In this document: in pieces, positions 24,843-34,163 of the stretch | Layout of the letters: each line of letters starts with the position of its first letter | Numbering within the stretch: the first letter of the stretch is position 1 | Assembly: GCF_021728415.1 (NCBI RefSeq) | Contig: NZ_JAKKDV010000002.1 | Span: 620,001 to 684,000 of the forward strand | Source: Flaviramulus multivorans | GTDB lineage: Bacteria; Bacteroidota; Bacteroidia; Flavobacteriales; Flavobacteriaceae | DNA length: 64,000 nt | Direction: 5' to 3' | Translations under genes and position numbers: made by a program | Notes under the pieces: model-generated | What the model saw: only the letters and a program-made list of their open reading frames with translations | Told to the model about the DNA's origin: nothing | The model's database searches: none

Positions 24843-25958
24843 ATGGGGTTTCTTGATGCTATTTTCTACGCATTTATTGTAGTTGTTTTAATTCAGGTTA
24901 TTTTTTACATTTTTTTCTTTGGAAGGTTTGCATTTGTTGAACACATAGGTCAAACTTCAAAGAGCAAAATCCCAGTATCCGTAATCATTTGCGCTAAAAA
25001 CGAAGCTAAAAATTTAAAAGTATTTTTACCTTCTATTATTAATCAAGATTACCCAAATTTTGAAATAGTCTTAATAAATGATGCTTCCCATGACAAAACT
25101 CTAAAAGTTATGCAAAGTTTTCAAAAACTTCATAAAAACATCAAAATAGTGGATGTGAAAGGTATTGAAGCTTTTTGGGGTAACAAAAAATATGCTCTAA
25201 CCTTGGGTATAAAAGCGTCGACCAACGATTTTTTATTGTTTACAGATGCAGACTGCAAACCTCTATCAAAACATTGGATAAGTGAGATGGTTTCATACTT
25301 TAATAGTGAAAAAACAATTGTTTTAGGCTATGGAGCTTATTCAAAAATTAAAAAGTCTTTTTTAAATAAGCTTATTCGTTTTGAAACTTTAGTAACTGCA
25401 ATACATTATTTTTCATTTGCAAAATTAGGGTTAGCCTATATGGGTGTTGGTAGAAATTTAGCATATACTAAGCAAGAATTTTTTAATGCGAATGGGTTTA
25501 TAAACCATATTCAGGTGCGCTCAGGAGATGACGATTTATTTGTAAATCAGGTAGCAACCAATGTAAATACGGCTATTTGTCTTTCTGAAAATAGTTTTAC
25601 TGAATCTACTCCAAAAACTACCTTTAAAGATTGGTTTAAGCAAAAAAGACGCCATGTTTCGACTGCCAGCTATTATAAATTTAAGCATAAAGCCTTATTA
25701 ACTTTAATTTATAGCTCTCAATTTTTGTTTTGGATTTTTGCTTTAATTCTTCTTATATCTTCTTTTAAATGGCTTATAGTTTGCAGTTTAATGTTGCTAT
25801 TACTTACCGTAAAATATATTGTATTTTGGTTTTCATCAAAAAAATTGAGAGAGTTCGACTTGTTATTGTTTGTGCCTTTTTTAGAAATCTTTTTAATTTT
25901 TACACAATTAACTATCTTTATAAACAATCTTATTTCAAAACCTAACCATTGGAAATAG
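24843..25958 (+). CDS. Membrane glycosyltransferase, family 2
   Basis: A 371-residue GT-A glycosyltransferase with an N-terminal membrane helix, the nucleotide-sugar segment VSVIICAKNEAKNL, DDA-like INDASHD, metal-binding TDADC, acceptor motif GDDDLF, and QKRRH in place of the processive QxxRW, then C-terminal membrane helices. It resembles GT2 enzymes that add sugars to lipid-linked or membrane acceptors. The acceptor is unknown. It shares 10 bases with the following sigma-factor gene, an unusual pairing. Confidence 0.85.
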   Translation: MGFLDAIFYAFIVVVLIQVIFYIFFFGRFAFVEHIGQTSKSKIPVSVIICAKNEAKNLKVFLPSIINQDYPNFEIVLINDASHDKTLKVMQSFQKLHKNIKIVDVKGIEAFWGNKKYALTLGIKASTNDFLLFTDADCKPLSKHWISEMVSYFNSEKTIVLGYGAYSKIKKSFLNKLIRFETLVTAIHYFSFAKLGLAYMGVGRNLAYTKQEFFNANGFINHIQVRSGDDDLFVNQVATNVNTAICLSENSFTESTPKTTFKDWFKQKRRHVSTASYYKFKHKALLTLIYSSQFLFWIFALILLISSFKWLIVCSLMLLLLTVKYIVFWFSSKKLREFDLLLFVPFLEIFLIFTQLTIFINNLISKPNHWK

Positions 25959-26494
25959 AGGAAGCTATTAAGCGCGCTAAAAAGAACGACCAAAAAGCAT
26001 TTAATTTTTTATTGGATACATTTTGGGATGATGTTTATGGGTTTCAATTAAAGCGAACCGAAAACGAAAATGACGCCGAGGATATTACCATACAAACCTT
26101 TTCAAAAGCATTTGACAGAATTGAAACTTTTGATGAATCATTCAAGTTTAAAACTTGGTTAATTACCATTTCAAAGAATATTCATATTGATTTACTTCGA
26201 AAGAAAAAAAATTCCATTTCTCAAGTAATTTCTAAAAATGATAGAGAAGCATTTCAAATTTTAGACGAATCGCCTTCACCTGAAGATAATCTTATAACCG
26301 AGCAACATTTAGCTAAATTACTTCGTGATATAAAAAAGCTTAAACCTCATTACCAAGAAGTGATTAATCTCCGCTACTTTCAAGAACTTAGCTATAAGGA
26401 AATATCTATAGAACTTAACGAGCCTATTAATAACGTGAAAGTTAAGTTGCTTCGTGCTAAAAAGTTACTAGCCGAAATTATTAGAGAAAAATAA
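25949..26494 (+). CDS. ECF sigma-70 family factor
   Basis: A 181-residue sigma factor with region 2 (NDAEDITIQTFSKAFDRIETF, FKTWLITISKNIHIDLLR) and region 4 (LRYFQELSYKEISIELNEPINNVKVKLLRAKKLL). The start is a TTG at 25949 inside the glycosyltransferase stop region (10-base overlap). No anti-sigma gene is adjacent; the next gene begins directly after its stop. It belongs to the common Bacteroidota ECF type and is the second one within 3 kb, distinct in sequence from that at 23187. Confidence 0.9.
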   Translation: MEIEEAIKRAKKNDQKAFNFLLDTFWDDVYGFQLKRTENENDAEDITIQTFSKAFDRIETFDESFKFKTWLITISKNIHIDLLRKKKNSISQVISKNDREAFQILDESPSPEDNLITEQHLAKLLRDIKKLKPHYQEVINLRYFQELSYKEISIELNEPINNVKVKLLRAKKLLAEIIREK

Positions 26495-27709
26495 ATGGTA
26501 AAAAAGCTAAAAAACTTAGGTCCAGGATTATTGTTTGCTGGTGCAGCAATAGGTGTCTCTCATTTAGTACAATCCACTAGAGCAGGTGCCGATTTTGGTT
26601 TAGGTTTAATTTGGGCATTGCTTTTGGTTCATTTATTCAAATATCCCTTTTTTCAATTTGGTCCACGATATGCCACAGCAACTGGCGAAAGCTTATTAGA
26701 TGGCTACAAAAAACTCGGTAAAGGTGTTTTAATTGCTTACTTCATACTAAGTTTAGCAACGATGTTTACCATCCAAACAGCTGTAACCATTGTAACGGCG
26801 GGTTTAGCTTCTAGCCTTTTTGGAGGTCTTATAAGCATTAAATTATGGACGGTTATTATTCTTTTAATATGTTTATCATTATTAATTTTTGGTAAGTATA
26901 AACTGCTAGACAAATTGATGAAAATTATCATCATAACCTTATCAATAAGCACTATAGCCGCCGTTGTTTTCGCTTTTTATAATAATACTAATCCTGTTTC
27001 ATTAAAACAGGTTTTCCCAGAAAACAGTTTAGAAATCGCATTCTTAATTGCTTTTATGGGATGGATGCCTGCTCCTTTAGATATTTCGGTTTGGCAATCG
27101 TTATGGGCTATTGAAAAAAACAAAGAACCTGAAAAATATTCTACAAAATCTGCTATTTTCGATTTCAACGTAGGATATGTAAGTACCATAGCTTTAGGCG
27201 TTGGGTTTGTTCTTTTAGGCACTTTGGTTATGTTTAATAGTGGAGAAGCATTTAGCACCTCGGCCAGTGTTTTCTCAGGTCAGTTAATTAATATGTATAC
27301 CATGAGTCTAGGGAAATGGGCTTACGTAATTATTGGAATTGCGGCGTTTACAACTATGTTTAGCACTACTCTTACTACCTTGGATGCTTCACCAAGAGCC
27401 ATGGCAAAAACTACTCAGTTGCTTTTTAATAAAAACTCCAAATTGAACTATATGTTTTGGATAATTTTGTTATCCGTTGGTACTGTGGCTATTTTTATAT
27501 TTTTAGCCTCAGAAATGGGATTATTGGTGGAAATTGCTACTATTTTATCTTTTATAACAGCTCCTTTTTATGCTATAATTAATTACAAATTAATTTCAAG
27601 CAAACACACTCCAAAAGCTTGGAGACCCTCTAAATATCTACATATTTTAAGTTGGTTAGGCATTACTTTTTTGATTGGTTTTAGCATTTGGTATCTCACT
27701 ACTTTATAG
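26495..27709 (+). CDS. Nramp-related divalent metal transporter with atypical metal motifs
   Basis: A 404-residue polytopic protein of the Nramp/LeuT-like fold with about ten membrane helices. In helix 1 the usual DPGN motif is replaced by Gly20-Val-Ser-His23 (GAAIGVSHLVQSTRAGA), and in helix 6 the usual MPHN is MPAP followed by LDISVWQ. It belongs to the divergent Bacteroidota Nramp group; the ion may not be Mn or Fe. Its ATG follows the sigma stop with no gap, so it is translationally coupled to the sigma factor and glycosyltransferase. Confidence 0.8.
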   Translation: MVKKLKNLGPGLLFAGAAIGVSHLVQSTRAGADFGLGLIWALLLVHLFKYPFFQFGPRYATATGESLLDGYKKLGKGVLIAYFILSLATMFTIQTAVTIVTAGLASSLFGGLISIKLWTVIILLICLSLLIFGKYKLLDKLMKIIIITLSISTIAAVVFAFYNNTNPVSLKQVFPENSLEIAFLIAFMGWMPAPLDISVWQSLWAIEKNKEPEKYSTKSAIFDFNVGYVSTIALGVGFVLLGTLVMFNSGEAFSTSASVFSGQLINMYTMSLGKWAYVIIGIAAFTTMFSTTLTTLDASPRAMAKTTQLLFNKNSKLNYMFWIILLSVGTVAIFIFLASEMGLLVEIATILSFITAPFYAIINYKLISSKHTPKAWRPSKYLHILSWLGITFLIGFSIWYLTTL

Positions 27710-27731
27710 GATTATTTAAAAGAATACTTCG

Positions 27732-27739
27732 TATCTTTG
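27732..27739 (+). promoter_or_regulatory. -7 promoter box for lipA-gap
   Basis: TATCTTTG, a perfect TAnnTTTG, 18 nt before the lipA ATG at 27758. It excludes an in-frame GTG at 27737 as the start. Confidence 0.6.
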
Positions 27740-27757
27740 TGGCTTTATGTTATTGAT

Positions 27758-28636
27758 ATGAATACCGAAACAGCTTCAAATATATTACCAGAACGAACAC
27801 CTAAACCAAAATGGCTTCGCGTTAAGCTCCCTACAGGAAAAAAATATACCGAATTAAGAGGTCTAGTTGATAAGTATAAATTAAATACTATTTGTACTTC
27901 TGGAAGCTGTCCGAATATGGGTGAATGTTGGGGAGAAGGTACTGCAACCTTTATGATATTAGGTAATATTTGCACTCGTTCTTGTGGATTTTGCGGGGTA
28001 AAAACTGGACGTCCTGAAACTGTAGATTGGGATGAACCTGAAAAAGTAGCACGTTCCATAAAAATCATGAAAATTAAGCACGCGGTTTTAACCAGTGTAG
28101 ATAGAGATGATTTAAAGGATATGGGCAGCATTATGTGGGCCGAAACAGTAAAAGCTGTTAGAAGGATGAACCCTGAAACCACACTTGAAACTCTAATTCC
28201 TGATTTTCAAGGTATTGAGCAACATATTGATAGAATAATTGATGTAGCTCCTGAAGTGGTATCTCACAATATAGAAACTGTGCGTCGCTTAACTCGTGAA
28301 GTAAGAATTCAAGCACAATATGACAGAAGTTTAGGCGTTTTAAAATACTTAAAACAACAAGGGCAAAGAAGAACAAAATCTGGAATTATGCTTGGTTTGG
28401 GTGAAACTCGTGAAGAAGTTATTCAAACCCTTAACGATTTAAAAGCTAACGATGTTGATGTTGTTACTATTGGGCAATATCTACAACCTAGCAAAAAACA
28501 CTTACCAGTAAAACAATTTATAAATCCAGACCAATTTAAAGAGTATGAAGAAATTGGTTTAGAATTAGGGTTTCGTCATGTAGAGAGTAGTGCTTTGGTA
28601 AGATCTTCTTACAGAGCTCAAAAACATATTCATTAA
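27758..28636 (+). CDS. lipA: Lipoyl synthase
   Basis: A 292-residue radical SAM enzyme that inserts two sulfurs into octanoyl groups on lipoyl domains of dehydrogenase complexes. The auxiliary cluster motif [12 protein letters not shown] and the radical SAM motif CTRSCGFC are both present, as is the C-terminal [12 protein letters not shown] with the conserved Arg-Ser-Ser-Tyr. The start at 27758 is set by the -7 box at 27732. It is followed 3 nt later by gap. Confidence 0.96.
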   Translation: MNTETASNILPERTPKPKWLRVKLPTGKKYTELRGLVDKYKLNTICTSGSCPNMGECWGEGTATFMILGNICTRSCGFCGVKTGRPETVDWDEPEKVARSIKIMKIKHAVLTSVDRDDLKDMGSIMWAETVKAVRRMNPETTLETLIPDFQGIEQHIDRIIDVAPEVVSHNIETVRRLTREVRIQAQYDRSLGVLKYLKQQGQRRTKSGIMLGLGETREEVIQTLNDLKANDVDVVTIGQYLQPSKKHLPVKQFINPDQFKEYEEIGLELGFRHVESSALVRSSYRAQKHIH

Positions 28637-28639
28637 TTT

Positions 28640-29656
28640 ATGATTCGAGTTGCTATCAATGGTTTTGGTAGAATTGGTAGACGTGTTTTTAGGTTATTAC
28701 AAGACTCTAAAAACATACAGGTAGTTGCTATAAATGATTTGGCAGATGCAAAAACCTTAAGTCATTTATTAAAATATGATAGCGTCCACGGAATTTTTAA
28801 AGGTCAGGTTTCGCATACTGAAAATCAACTAATAATAAATAATAAGGAGATTCCTCTATTAAATCATAAACATCCAAAAGAGATAAATTGGAAACCATAT
28901 AATGTCGATTTTGTTATTGAATCAACTGGAAAATTCAAAACGACGACAGAGCTAAATTATCATATAAAAAATGGTGCAAAACAAGTTGTTTTAAGCGTAC
29001 CTCCTATTGAAGACGATATAAAAACTATTGTTTTAGGCGTTAATGATGATTGTATTGATGGGACAGAAACTATTATTTCCAACGCATCTTGTACCACCAA
29101 TAATGCTGCCCCAATGATTGATATCATTAATAAACTTTGTGGTATTAACCAAGCATATATTACTACGGTGCACTCTTACACGACTGACCAAAGCTTACAC
29201 GATCAACCTCATAGAGATCTTAGACGATCACGAGCAGCGAGTCAATCGATTGTACCAACAACAACCGGAGCTGCAAAAGCACTCACAAAAATTTTCCCAA
29301 ATCTTTCCGATGTTATTGGAGGTTGTGGTATTAGAGTACCTGTTATTAACGGATCGCTCACTGATATTACATTCAATGTAAAAAAAACAGTCACTATTGA
29401 TGATATTAATATGGCTTTTAAGAAAGCCTCAAACAATTATTTTAAAGGTATATTAGAATATACAGAAGACCCTATAGTTTCGATTGATATTGTTGGAAAC
29501 ACACATTCTTGCGTGTTTGACGCTCAAATGACTTCAGTTATTGGTAACATGGTAAAAATTATTGGTTGGTATGATAACGAAACAGGATATTCGCAACGAA
29601 TTATTGACTTAATATGTAATTTATCGGAAAAAAAATGCGTTTTATCGATAAAATAA
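28640..29656 (+). CDS. gap: Glyceraldehyde-3-phosphate dehydrogenase, type I
   Basis: A 338-residue glycolytic enzyme converting glyceraldehyde 3-phosphate to 1,3-bisphosphoglycerate with NAD+. Rossmann motif GFGRIGRRVFR, catalytic Cys151 in NASCTTNNAAP, the His in THSYT-type TVHSYTTDQ and WYDNETGYS near the end are intact. It lies 3 nt after lipA. Flavobacteriaceae often carry more than one gap gene, so whether this copy is glycolytic or gluconeogenic is undetermined. Confidence 0.94.
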   Translation: MIRVAINGFGRIGRRVFRLLQDSKNIQVVAINDLADAKTLSHLLKYDSVHGIFKGQVSHTENQLIINNKEIPLLNHKHPKEINWKPYNVDFVIESTGKFKTTTELNYHIKNGAKQVVLSVPPIEDDIKTIVLGVNDDCIDGTETIISNASCTTNNAAPMIDIINKLCGINQAYITTVHSYTTDQSLHDQPHRDLRRSRAASQSIVPTTTGAAKALTKIFPNLSDVIGGCGIRVPVINGSLTDITFNVKKTVTIDDINMAFKKASNNYFKGILEYTEDPIVSIDIVGNTHSCVFDAQMTSVIGNMVKIIGWYDNETGYSQRIIDLICNLSEKKCVLSIK

Positions 29657-29657
29657 T

Positions 29658-29665
29658 TATATTTG
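29658..29665 (+). promoter_or_regulatory. -7 promoter box for the hybrid histidine kinase
   Basis: TATATTTG, a perfect TAnnTTTG, beginning 2 nt after the gap stop and 19 nt before the kinase ATG. It overlaps an in-frame TTG at 29663, which therefore is not the start. Confidence 0.6.
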
Positions 29666-29683
29666 TCGATATTAATTAATAAT

Positions 29684-31921
29684 ATGTCCCATTTAAAAAA
29701 TCACATATTCGTTATATTAATGCTGCTCAGCATTAGTATTTTTGCGCAAAAAACTATTGATGATGACCCTGAAATAGCGCAAAATAATATTAATTACCGC
29801 ATAGCACAATCCATCACCGAATTAGAAAACTATAATTATTTTAATTCACAAAAGAATTTAGATGATGCTTTAGAACTTGCTGAAAAAGTAGATAATAAAA
29901 AGAGTTTAGGTATTATTTATGCCTTAAAAGGTAGGCTACAACTTATTTTTGAAGAATATGATTTAGCTATAAAATCTTTAAATAAAGCCGTTGAAGTACA
30001 GCGTATTATAAACGACAACGAAAATTTAGGAAAATCATATAAAATATTTGGTGATGTTTATTTAGCCAAAAAAGACTATTACCAAGCGCTAGATTCTTAC
30101 ACAGCTGCCAAATCTAAATTTCAGGAAGAAAACTTAAATGCAGACTTAGCCGAAACCCTACTAAATGAAGGTAAAACATATAAATTTCTAAAAAATTACA
30201 GAAAATCTCGAGATATTATAGAACAGGCATTAGCTATCGCAAAAAAAGATAATTTATTAAAAATACAAAGTGAAGCATTAATTAATCAAGCATTAATTAA
30301 TAGTAAATTAGATAATGATGAAAAAGCGTTGTCTTTAGCAAACGAAGGTATTCAAATAGCAAAAAATAATGGTTTTATTGGTATCCTTAATGAAGGTTAC
30401 TTTATCATTAGTGGTATATATGAAAAAACCGAAAACTTTAAGTTATCTAGGGATTATTTAAGTCAACACTTAGTTATTTCAGACTCCATAAAAACATTAA
30501 CAAGAATCAATTCGCCTAAAGAACAAGAAACACAATATTTGTTAAATGACGCCATTGAAAAAAATAAAGAGGTTGTTCAAAAACTTGAAAAAGCTGAAGA
30601 TGATAAAAACTTAGGTACCTTAATCTCTATTTTAAGTGTTGCCTTAATTACTATTTTATCGCTTTTAACGTTATCATTATACAAAAATAATAACATAAGA
30701 TTAAAAACTAATAATATGCTTCACAAAAAAAATGCGGAGCTTATTGTAGCAAAAGAAAAAGCAGAATTAGCGTCAAAAACAAAAGCAAATTTCCTTTCAA
30801 CGGTAACCCATGAGCTAAGAACCCCTTTGTATGCTGTGACGGGGTTAAGTAATATGTTGCTGGAAGAAAACCCAAAACCTGAGCAAATTCAGCATTTAAA
30901 ATCTTTAAAATTCTCTGGAGATTATCTACTTACTTTTATTAATGACATCCTTCAAATAAATAAAATTGAAGCCAATAAAGTTGATATTGAACCAGAACCT
31001 TTCAACTTAAAAAAGAAAATCAACAATATCATTTTAGCATTAAATAATTCGGCTAACGAAAACAATGTTAAAATTCATTTTGAGTATGACAAAGATTTAC
31101 CTGAAAATTACGTAGCCGACCAACTCAAAATATCGCAAATACTTATAAACCTTATTGGTAACTCCATTAAGTTTACAAAAGACGGTGATATTTGGATAAG
31201 GGTTTATAAAATTGAAGAAAAAGATAAAATGTACACCTTGCGTTTTGAGGTTGAAGATAATGGTATTGGTATTAGCCAAGAAAAACAAGACCATATGTTT
31301 GAAAGCTTCTCACAAGGCTCTATACAAATTAACCGAAAATACGGAGGTACTGGTTTAGGTTTATCCATCGTTAAAGGTTTAATTGATATTTTAAAAGGTA
31401 AAATTTATGTAAAAAGCGAACTTGATGTTGGAACTACTTTTTATTTTGAAATTCCTTTAGAATATACTAGTTCTAAAAAATCGTTAAAGAATAAAGTTTC
31501 TTATTTTGATGGTAATAAAGACGATATAGACATTAAGAACGTTAAAATTTTGGTAGTTGAAGACAACAAAATAAACCAAATGATTACCAAGAAAATTTTA
31601 ACAAAAATGGAGCTTTATTGCGAAATTGTTGATAATGGTGAAGATGCCGTAGAAAAAGTAAAGGCTAATAAATACGATATTATTTTAATGGATATTCATA
31701 TGCCTGGAATTAGTGGTATAGAAGCTACCAAAATTATTAGATCGTTTGACAAAGCGCTTACTATATTTGCTCTTACTGCTGTAACCATTGAAGACAAAAT
31801 GCATGAATTTGAAGAAGCTGGTTTTACGGATATTATTCCAAAACCATTCAAGCAAGAAGAATTCGAAAAGAAACTTTACAATGCTTTAGCCAGTAAAAAA
31901 GACCAGTCGGCTAGTGCTTAA
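29684..31921 (+). CDS. TPR-containing hybrid sensor histidine kinase / response regulator
   Basis: A 745-residue protein: signal peptide (to about residue 23), periplasmic TPR repeats (about 40-290), one membrane helix (about 318-338), coiled linker, HisKA with His376 (THELRTPLY), HATPase (NLIGNSIKF, DNGIGI, GGTGLGLSI) and a C-terminal receiver with Asp670 (ILMDIHMPG). The TPR array is the likely sensor of a periplasmic protein. There is no DNA-binding output domain, so the phosphate must pass on or act allosterically. A close paralog is at 47233-49497. The last 11 bases overlap convergent lpxK. Confidence 0.92.
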   Translation: MSHLKNHIFVILMLLSISIFAQKTIDDDPEIAQNNINYRIAQSITELENYNYFNSQKNLDDALELAEKVDNKKSLGIIYALKGRLQLIFEEYDLAIKSLNKAVEVQRIINDNENLGKSYKIFGDVYLAKKDYYQALDSYTAAKSKFQEENLNADLAETLLNEGKTYKFLKNYRKSRDIIEQALAIAKKDNLLKIQSEALINQALINSKLDNDEKALSLANEGIQIAKNNGFIGILNEGYFIISGIYEKTENFKLSRDYLSQHLVISDSIKTLTRINSPKEQETQYLLNDAIEKNKEVVQKLEKAEDDKNLGTLISILSVALITILSLLTLSLYKNNNIRLKTNNMLHKKNAELIVAKEKAELASKTKANFLSTVTHELRTPLYAVTGLSNMLLEENPKPEQIQHLKSLKFSGDYLLTFINDILQINKIEANKVDIEPEPFNLKKKINNIILALNNSANENNVKIHFEYDKDLPENYVADQLKISQILINLIGNSIKFTKDGDIWIRVYKIEEKDKMYTLRFEVEDNGIGISQEKQDHMFESFSQGSIQINRKYGGTGLGLSIVKGLIDILKGKIYVKSELDVGTTFYFEIPLEYTSSKKSLKNKVSYFDGNKDDIDIKNVKILVVEDNKINQMITKKILTKMELYCEIVDNGEDAVEKVKANKYDIILMDIHMPGISGIEATKIIRSFDKALTIFALTAVTIEDKMHEFEEAGFTDIIPKPFKQEEFEKKLYNALASKKDQSASA

Positions 31922-32915
31922 CAAAATTTTCAATTAGCTTATCAAACTTTTCAGCTTCGTTTATTACTACTGTAATAGGTAAGTAAAATAACTTGGTTTT
32001 TAAAAACTCATAATGCTGAAGTCGCATAAAATCTTTTTCAGTAGTAACAATTATTTCTTTAGACTTTAATACTTCCAAATCACTCTGTGTGAAGTTATGA
32101 TGATCTTTAAAGTTTAAGTGTTCAAACTTTAAACCCTTATCCTTTAAAAAGTCTACCAATGGTGTCGCATTTGCTAAACCTGTAACTAAGGTAAACCTTT
32201 GTAAAGCATCAATATTTTTGATTGAGTTTTGAGAAATTACTTTATCAGCATATCTAATAGAACTAAAAAAAATATACTGATTACTTCTAGGTTTTATTTT
32301 TTCTAAAAAAGCTGATTTCTCGCCTTCAGTTAGAGTGTTTGGGCATTTCGTAACCACAATTATATCAGCACGCTTGCTTCCACTTCTAGGTTCCCTTAAA
32401 TTTCCAGTTGGTAAAACAATATCATTAAAATACGGGGTGTTATAAGTTGTCAATAAAATATTAAAACCTGCCTTTACTTTTCTGTGTTGAAACGCATCAT
32501 CTAACAAGATAATACTTGGAGAATTCTCTAGGCTACTTAATTGTTTAATTCCATTTCGTCTGTCAGTATCAACAGCTACAAGAATATCATTTTTAAATTT
32601 GCTATAAAATTGAAATGGTTCATCACCAATCGAATCAGCATTTGAAGCTTTATTAGCCAACTGAAATCCCGTTGTCTTTCTTTTATAACCTCTACTTAAT
32701 GTTGCTACCTTATAATCATTTTTTAAAAGTTCAACTAAGTACTCAATCATAGGGGTTTTACCAGTGCCACCAACGCTTAAATTTCCAACACAAATAACTG
32801 GAAAATTATATGAAACACTTTTCTTAATATCCCAATCATATAATTTGTTTCGCATCCAAGTCACGAAATAATAAATAGGTACAAAAGGAAATAATATATA
32901 TCGCAAAATTTTCAT
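31911..32915 (-). CDS. lpxK: Tetraacyldisaccharide 4'-kinase
   Basis: A 334-residue kinase that phosphorylates the 4' position of the lipid A disaccharide at the inner membrane. The N-terminal hydrophobic helix (RYILFPFVPIYYFVTW), P-loop GNLSVGGTGKT (44-54), SRGYKR and DDAFQHRKV motifs are all typical. It confirms a lipopolysaccharide-type outer membrane. The gene is monocistronic and divergent from the Nif3-like gene. Confidence 0.95.
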   Translation of the reverse strand: MKILRYILFPFVPIYYFVTWMRNKLYDWDIKKSVSYNFPVICVGNLSVGGTGKTPMIEYLVELLKNDYKVATLSRGYKRKTTGFQLANKASNADSIGDEPFQFYSKFKNDILVAVDTDRRNGIKQLSSLENSPSIILLDDAFQHRKVKAGFNILLTTYNTPYFNDIVLPTGNLREPRSGSKRADIIVVTKCPNTLTEGEKSAFLEKIKPRSNQYIFFSSIRYADKVISQNSIKNIDALQRFTLVTGLANATPLVDFLKDKGLKFEHLNFKDHHNFTQSDLEVLKSKEIIVTTEKDFMRLQHYEFLKTKLFYLPITVVINEAEKFDKLIENFVKH

Positions 32916-33031
32916 TACAACGAAATCAATTTGATTGAATAGTTATCAAACGTGAAATATAATAATTATCAAATCAATGAAGATTACACAAGTCCATTAA
33001 AATAATTTATTCCTTGTGAAAATATAATATT

Positions 33032-33039
33032 TATATTTG
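33032..33039 (+). promoter_or_regulatory. -7 promoter box for the Nif3-like operon
   Basis: TATATTTG, a perfect TAnnTTTG, with a TTG at 33014-33016 that is only 15 nt upstream, slightly short of the usual spacing. The start codon is 27 nt after the box. Confidence 0.55.
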
Positions 33040-33065
33040 TTTCAAACCCATACCCGAAAATAATA

Positions 33066-34160
33066 ATGATTGTTCAAGACGTTATAAACCACTTAGAAGA
33101 ACTAGCACCTTTAGCTTATGCTGAAGATTTTGATAATGTTGGACTTTTGGTAGGAAACAAAAACACCAAAGTTATGGGTGTGTTAGTAACTCTAGATACG
33201 CTTGAGGCAGTTGTAGATGAAGCAATAGCCGAAAACTGCAATCTTATAGTAAGTTTTCATCCTATTATATTTAAAGGTTTAAAAAAACTTACTGGCAATA
33301 GTTATGTAGAACGTGTGGTTATGAAAGCTATTAAGCATGAAATTGCTATTTATGCTATTCATACGGCTTTAGACAATGCTTTGCAAGGTGTAAACGATAT
33401 GATTTGCAATCAACTTGAATTAACAAACAAACAAATTTTAATCCCGCAAACGGAAACCATAAAGAAGTTAACTACTTATGTACCTAAAAACGAAGCGGAG
33501 CAATTAAGGACTGCTTTATTTAATATTGGTGCTGGTAGTATTGGTAATTATAACAACTGTAGTTTTAATGTAGAAGGCTACGGAACGTTTCAAGGGAATG
33601 AAAAATCTAACCCAACTAAGGGAGAAAAAGGGATTACACACAAAGAAGAAGAAACTAAAATTACTATTACATATTCAAAACATTTAGAGTCTCAAGTCCT
33701 TAAAACACTTTTTAAAACCCATTCGTATGAAGAGGTAGCATATGAGGTAACCACTTTGGAAAACAAAAATCAGCACATTGGCATGGGAATGATTGGTGAA
33801 TTAAAAGAAGGTATGGAGCAATCAGACTTTCTAACTTATTTAAAATCTAAAATGAACACTCCATGTATAAGGCATTCTTCATTCTTGAATAAAAAAATTA
33901 AAAAAGTAGCTGTTTTAGGAGGCTCAGGCAGTTTTGCCATACAAGCTGCTAAAGCCTCTGGAGCTGATGCATTTATAACTGCCGATTTAAAGTATCATGA
34001 CTTTTTTTCAGCAGAAAATAACATTCTATTAGCTGATATTGGACATTATGAAAGCGAACAATTCACAAAAAATCTTTTAGTAGGGTATCTTACAAAAAAA
34101 ATTACTAATTTTGCAATCATTTTATCAAAAACAAATACCAATCCTGTTAAGTATTTTTAA
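33066..34160 (+). CDS. Nif3-like dinuclear metal center protein
   Basis: A 364-residue Nif3/YbgI family protein (long form with an inserted YqfO-like domain in the middle, about residues 130-235). Likely metal ligands are His in SFHPIIFKG, His and Asp in HTALDN, and His and Glu in DIGHYESEQF. The family forms hexameric rings; GTP cyclohydrolase I-type naming is often given but unproven. It is followed 3 nt later by the coiled-coil zinc-ribbon-type gene, a pairing conserved in many bacteria. Confidence 0.9.
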   Translation: MIVQDVINHLEELAPLAYAEDFDNVGLLVGNKNTKVMGVLVTLDTLEAVVDEAIAENCNLIVSFHPIIFKGLKKLTGNSYVERVVMKAIKHEIAIYAIHTALDNALQGVNDMICNQLELTNKQILIPQTETIKKLTTYVPKNEAEQLRTALFNIGAGSIGNYNNCSFNVEGYGTFQGNEKSNPTKGEKGITHKEEETKITITYSKHLESQVLKTLFKTHSYEEVAYEVTTLENKNQHIGMGMIGELKEGMEQSDFLTYLKSKMNTPCIRHSSFLNKKIKKVAVLGGSGSFAIQAAKASGADAFITADLKYHDFFSAENNILLADIGHYESEQFTKNLLVGYLTKKITNFAIILSKTNTNPVKYF

Positions 34161-34163
34161 AGT

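Noticed and set aside
24843-26494. Frameshift between glycosyltransferase and sigma gene
   Set aside because: Both proteins are complete; the 10-base overlap is ordinary translational coupling with a TTG start.
28158-28376. Minus-strand open frame inside lipA
   Set aside because: Fully antisense to conserved enzyme codons with no independent support.
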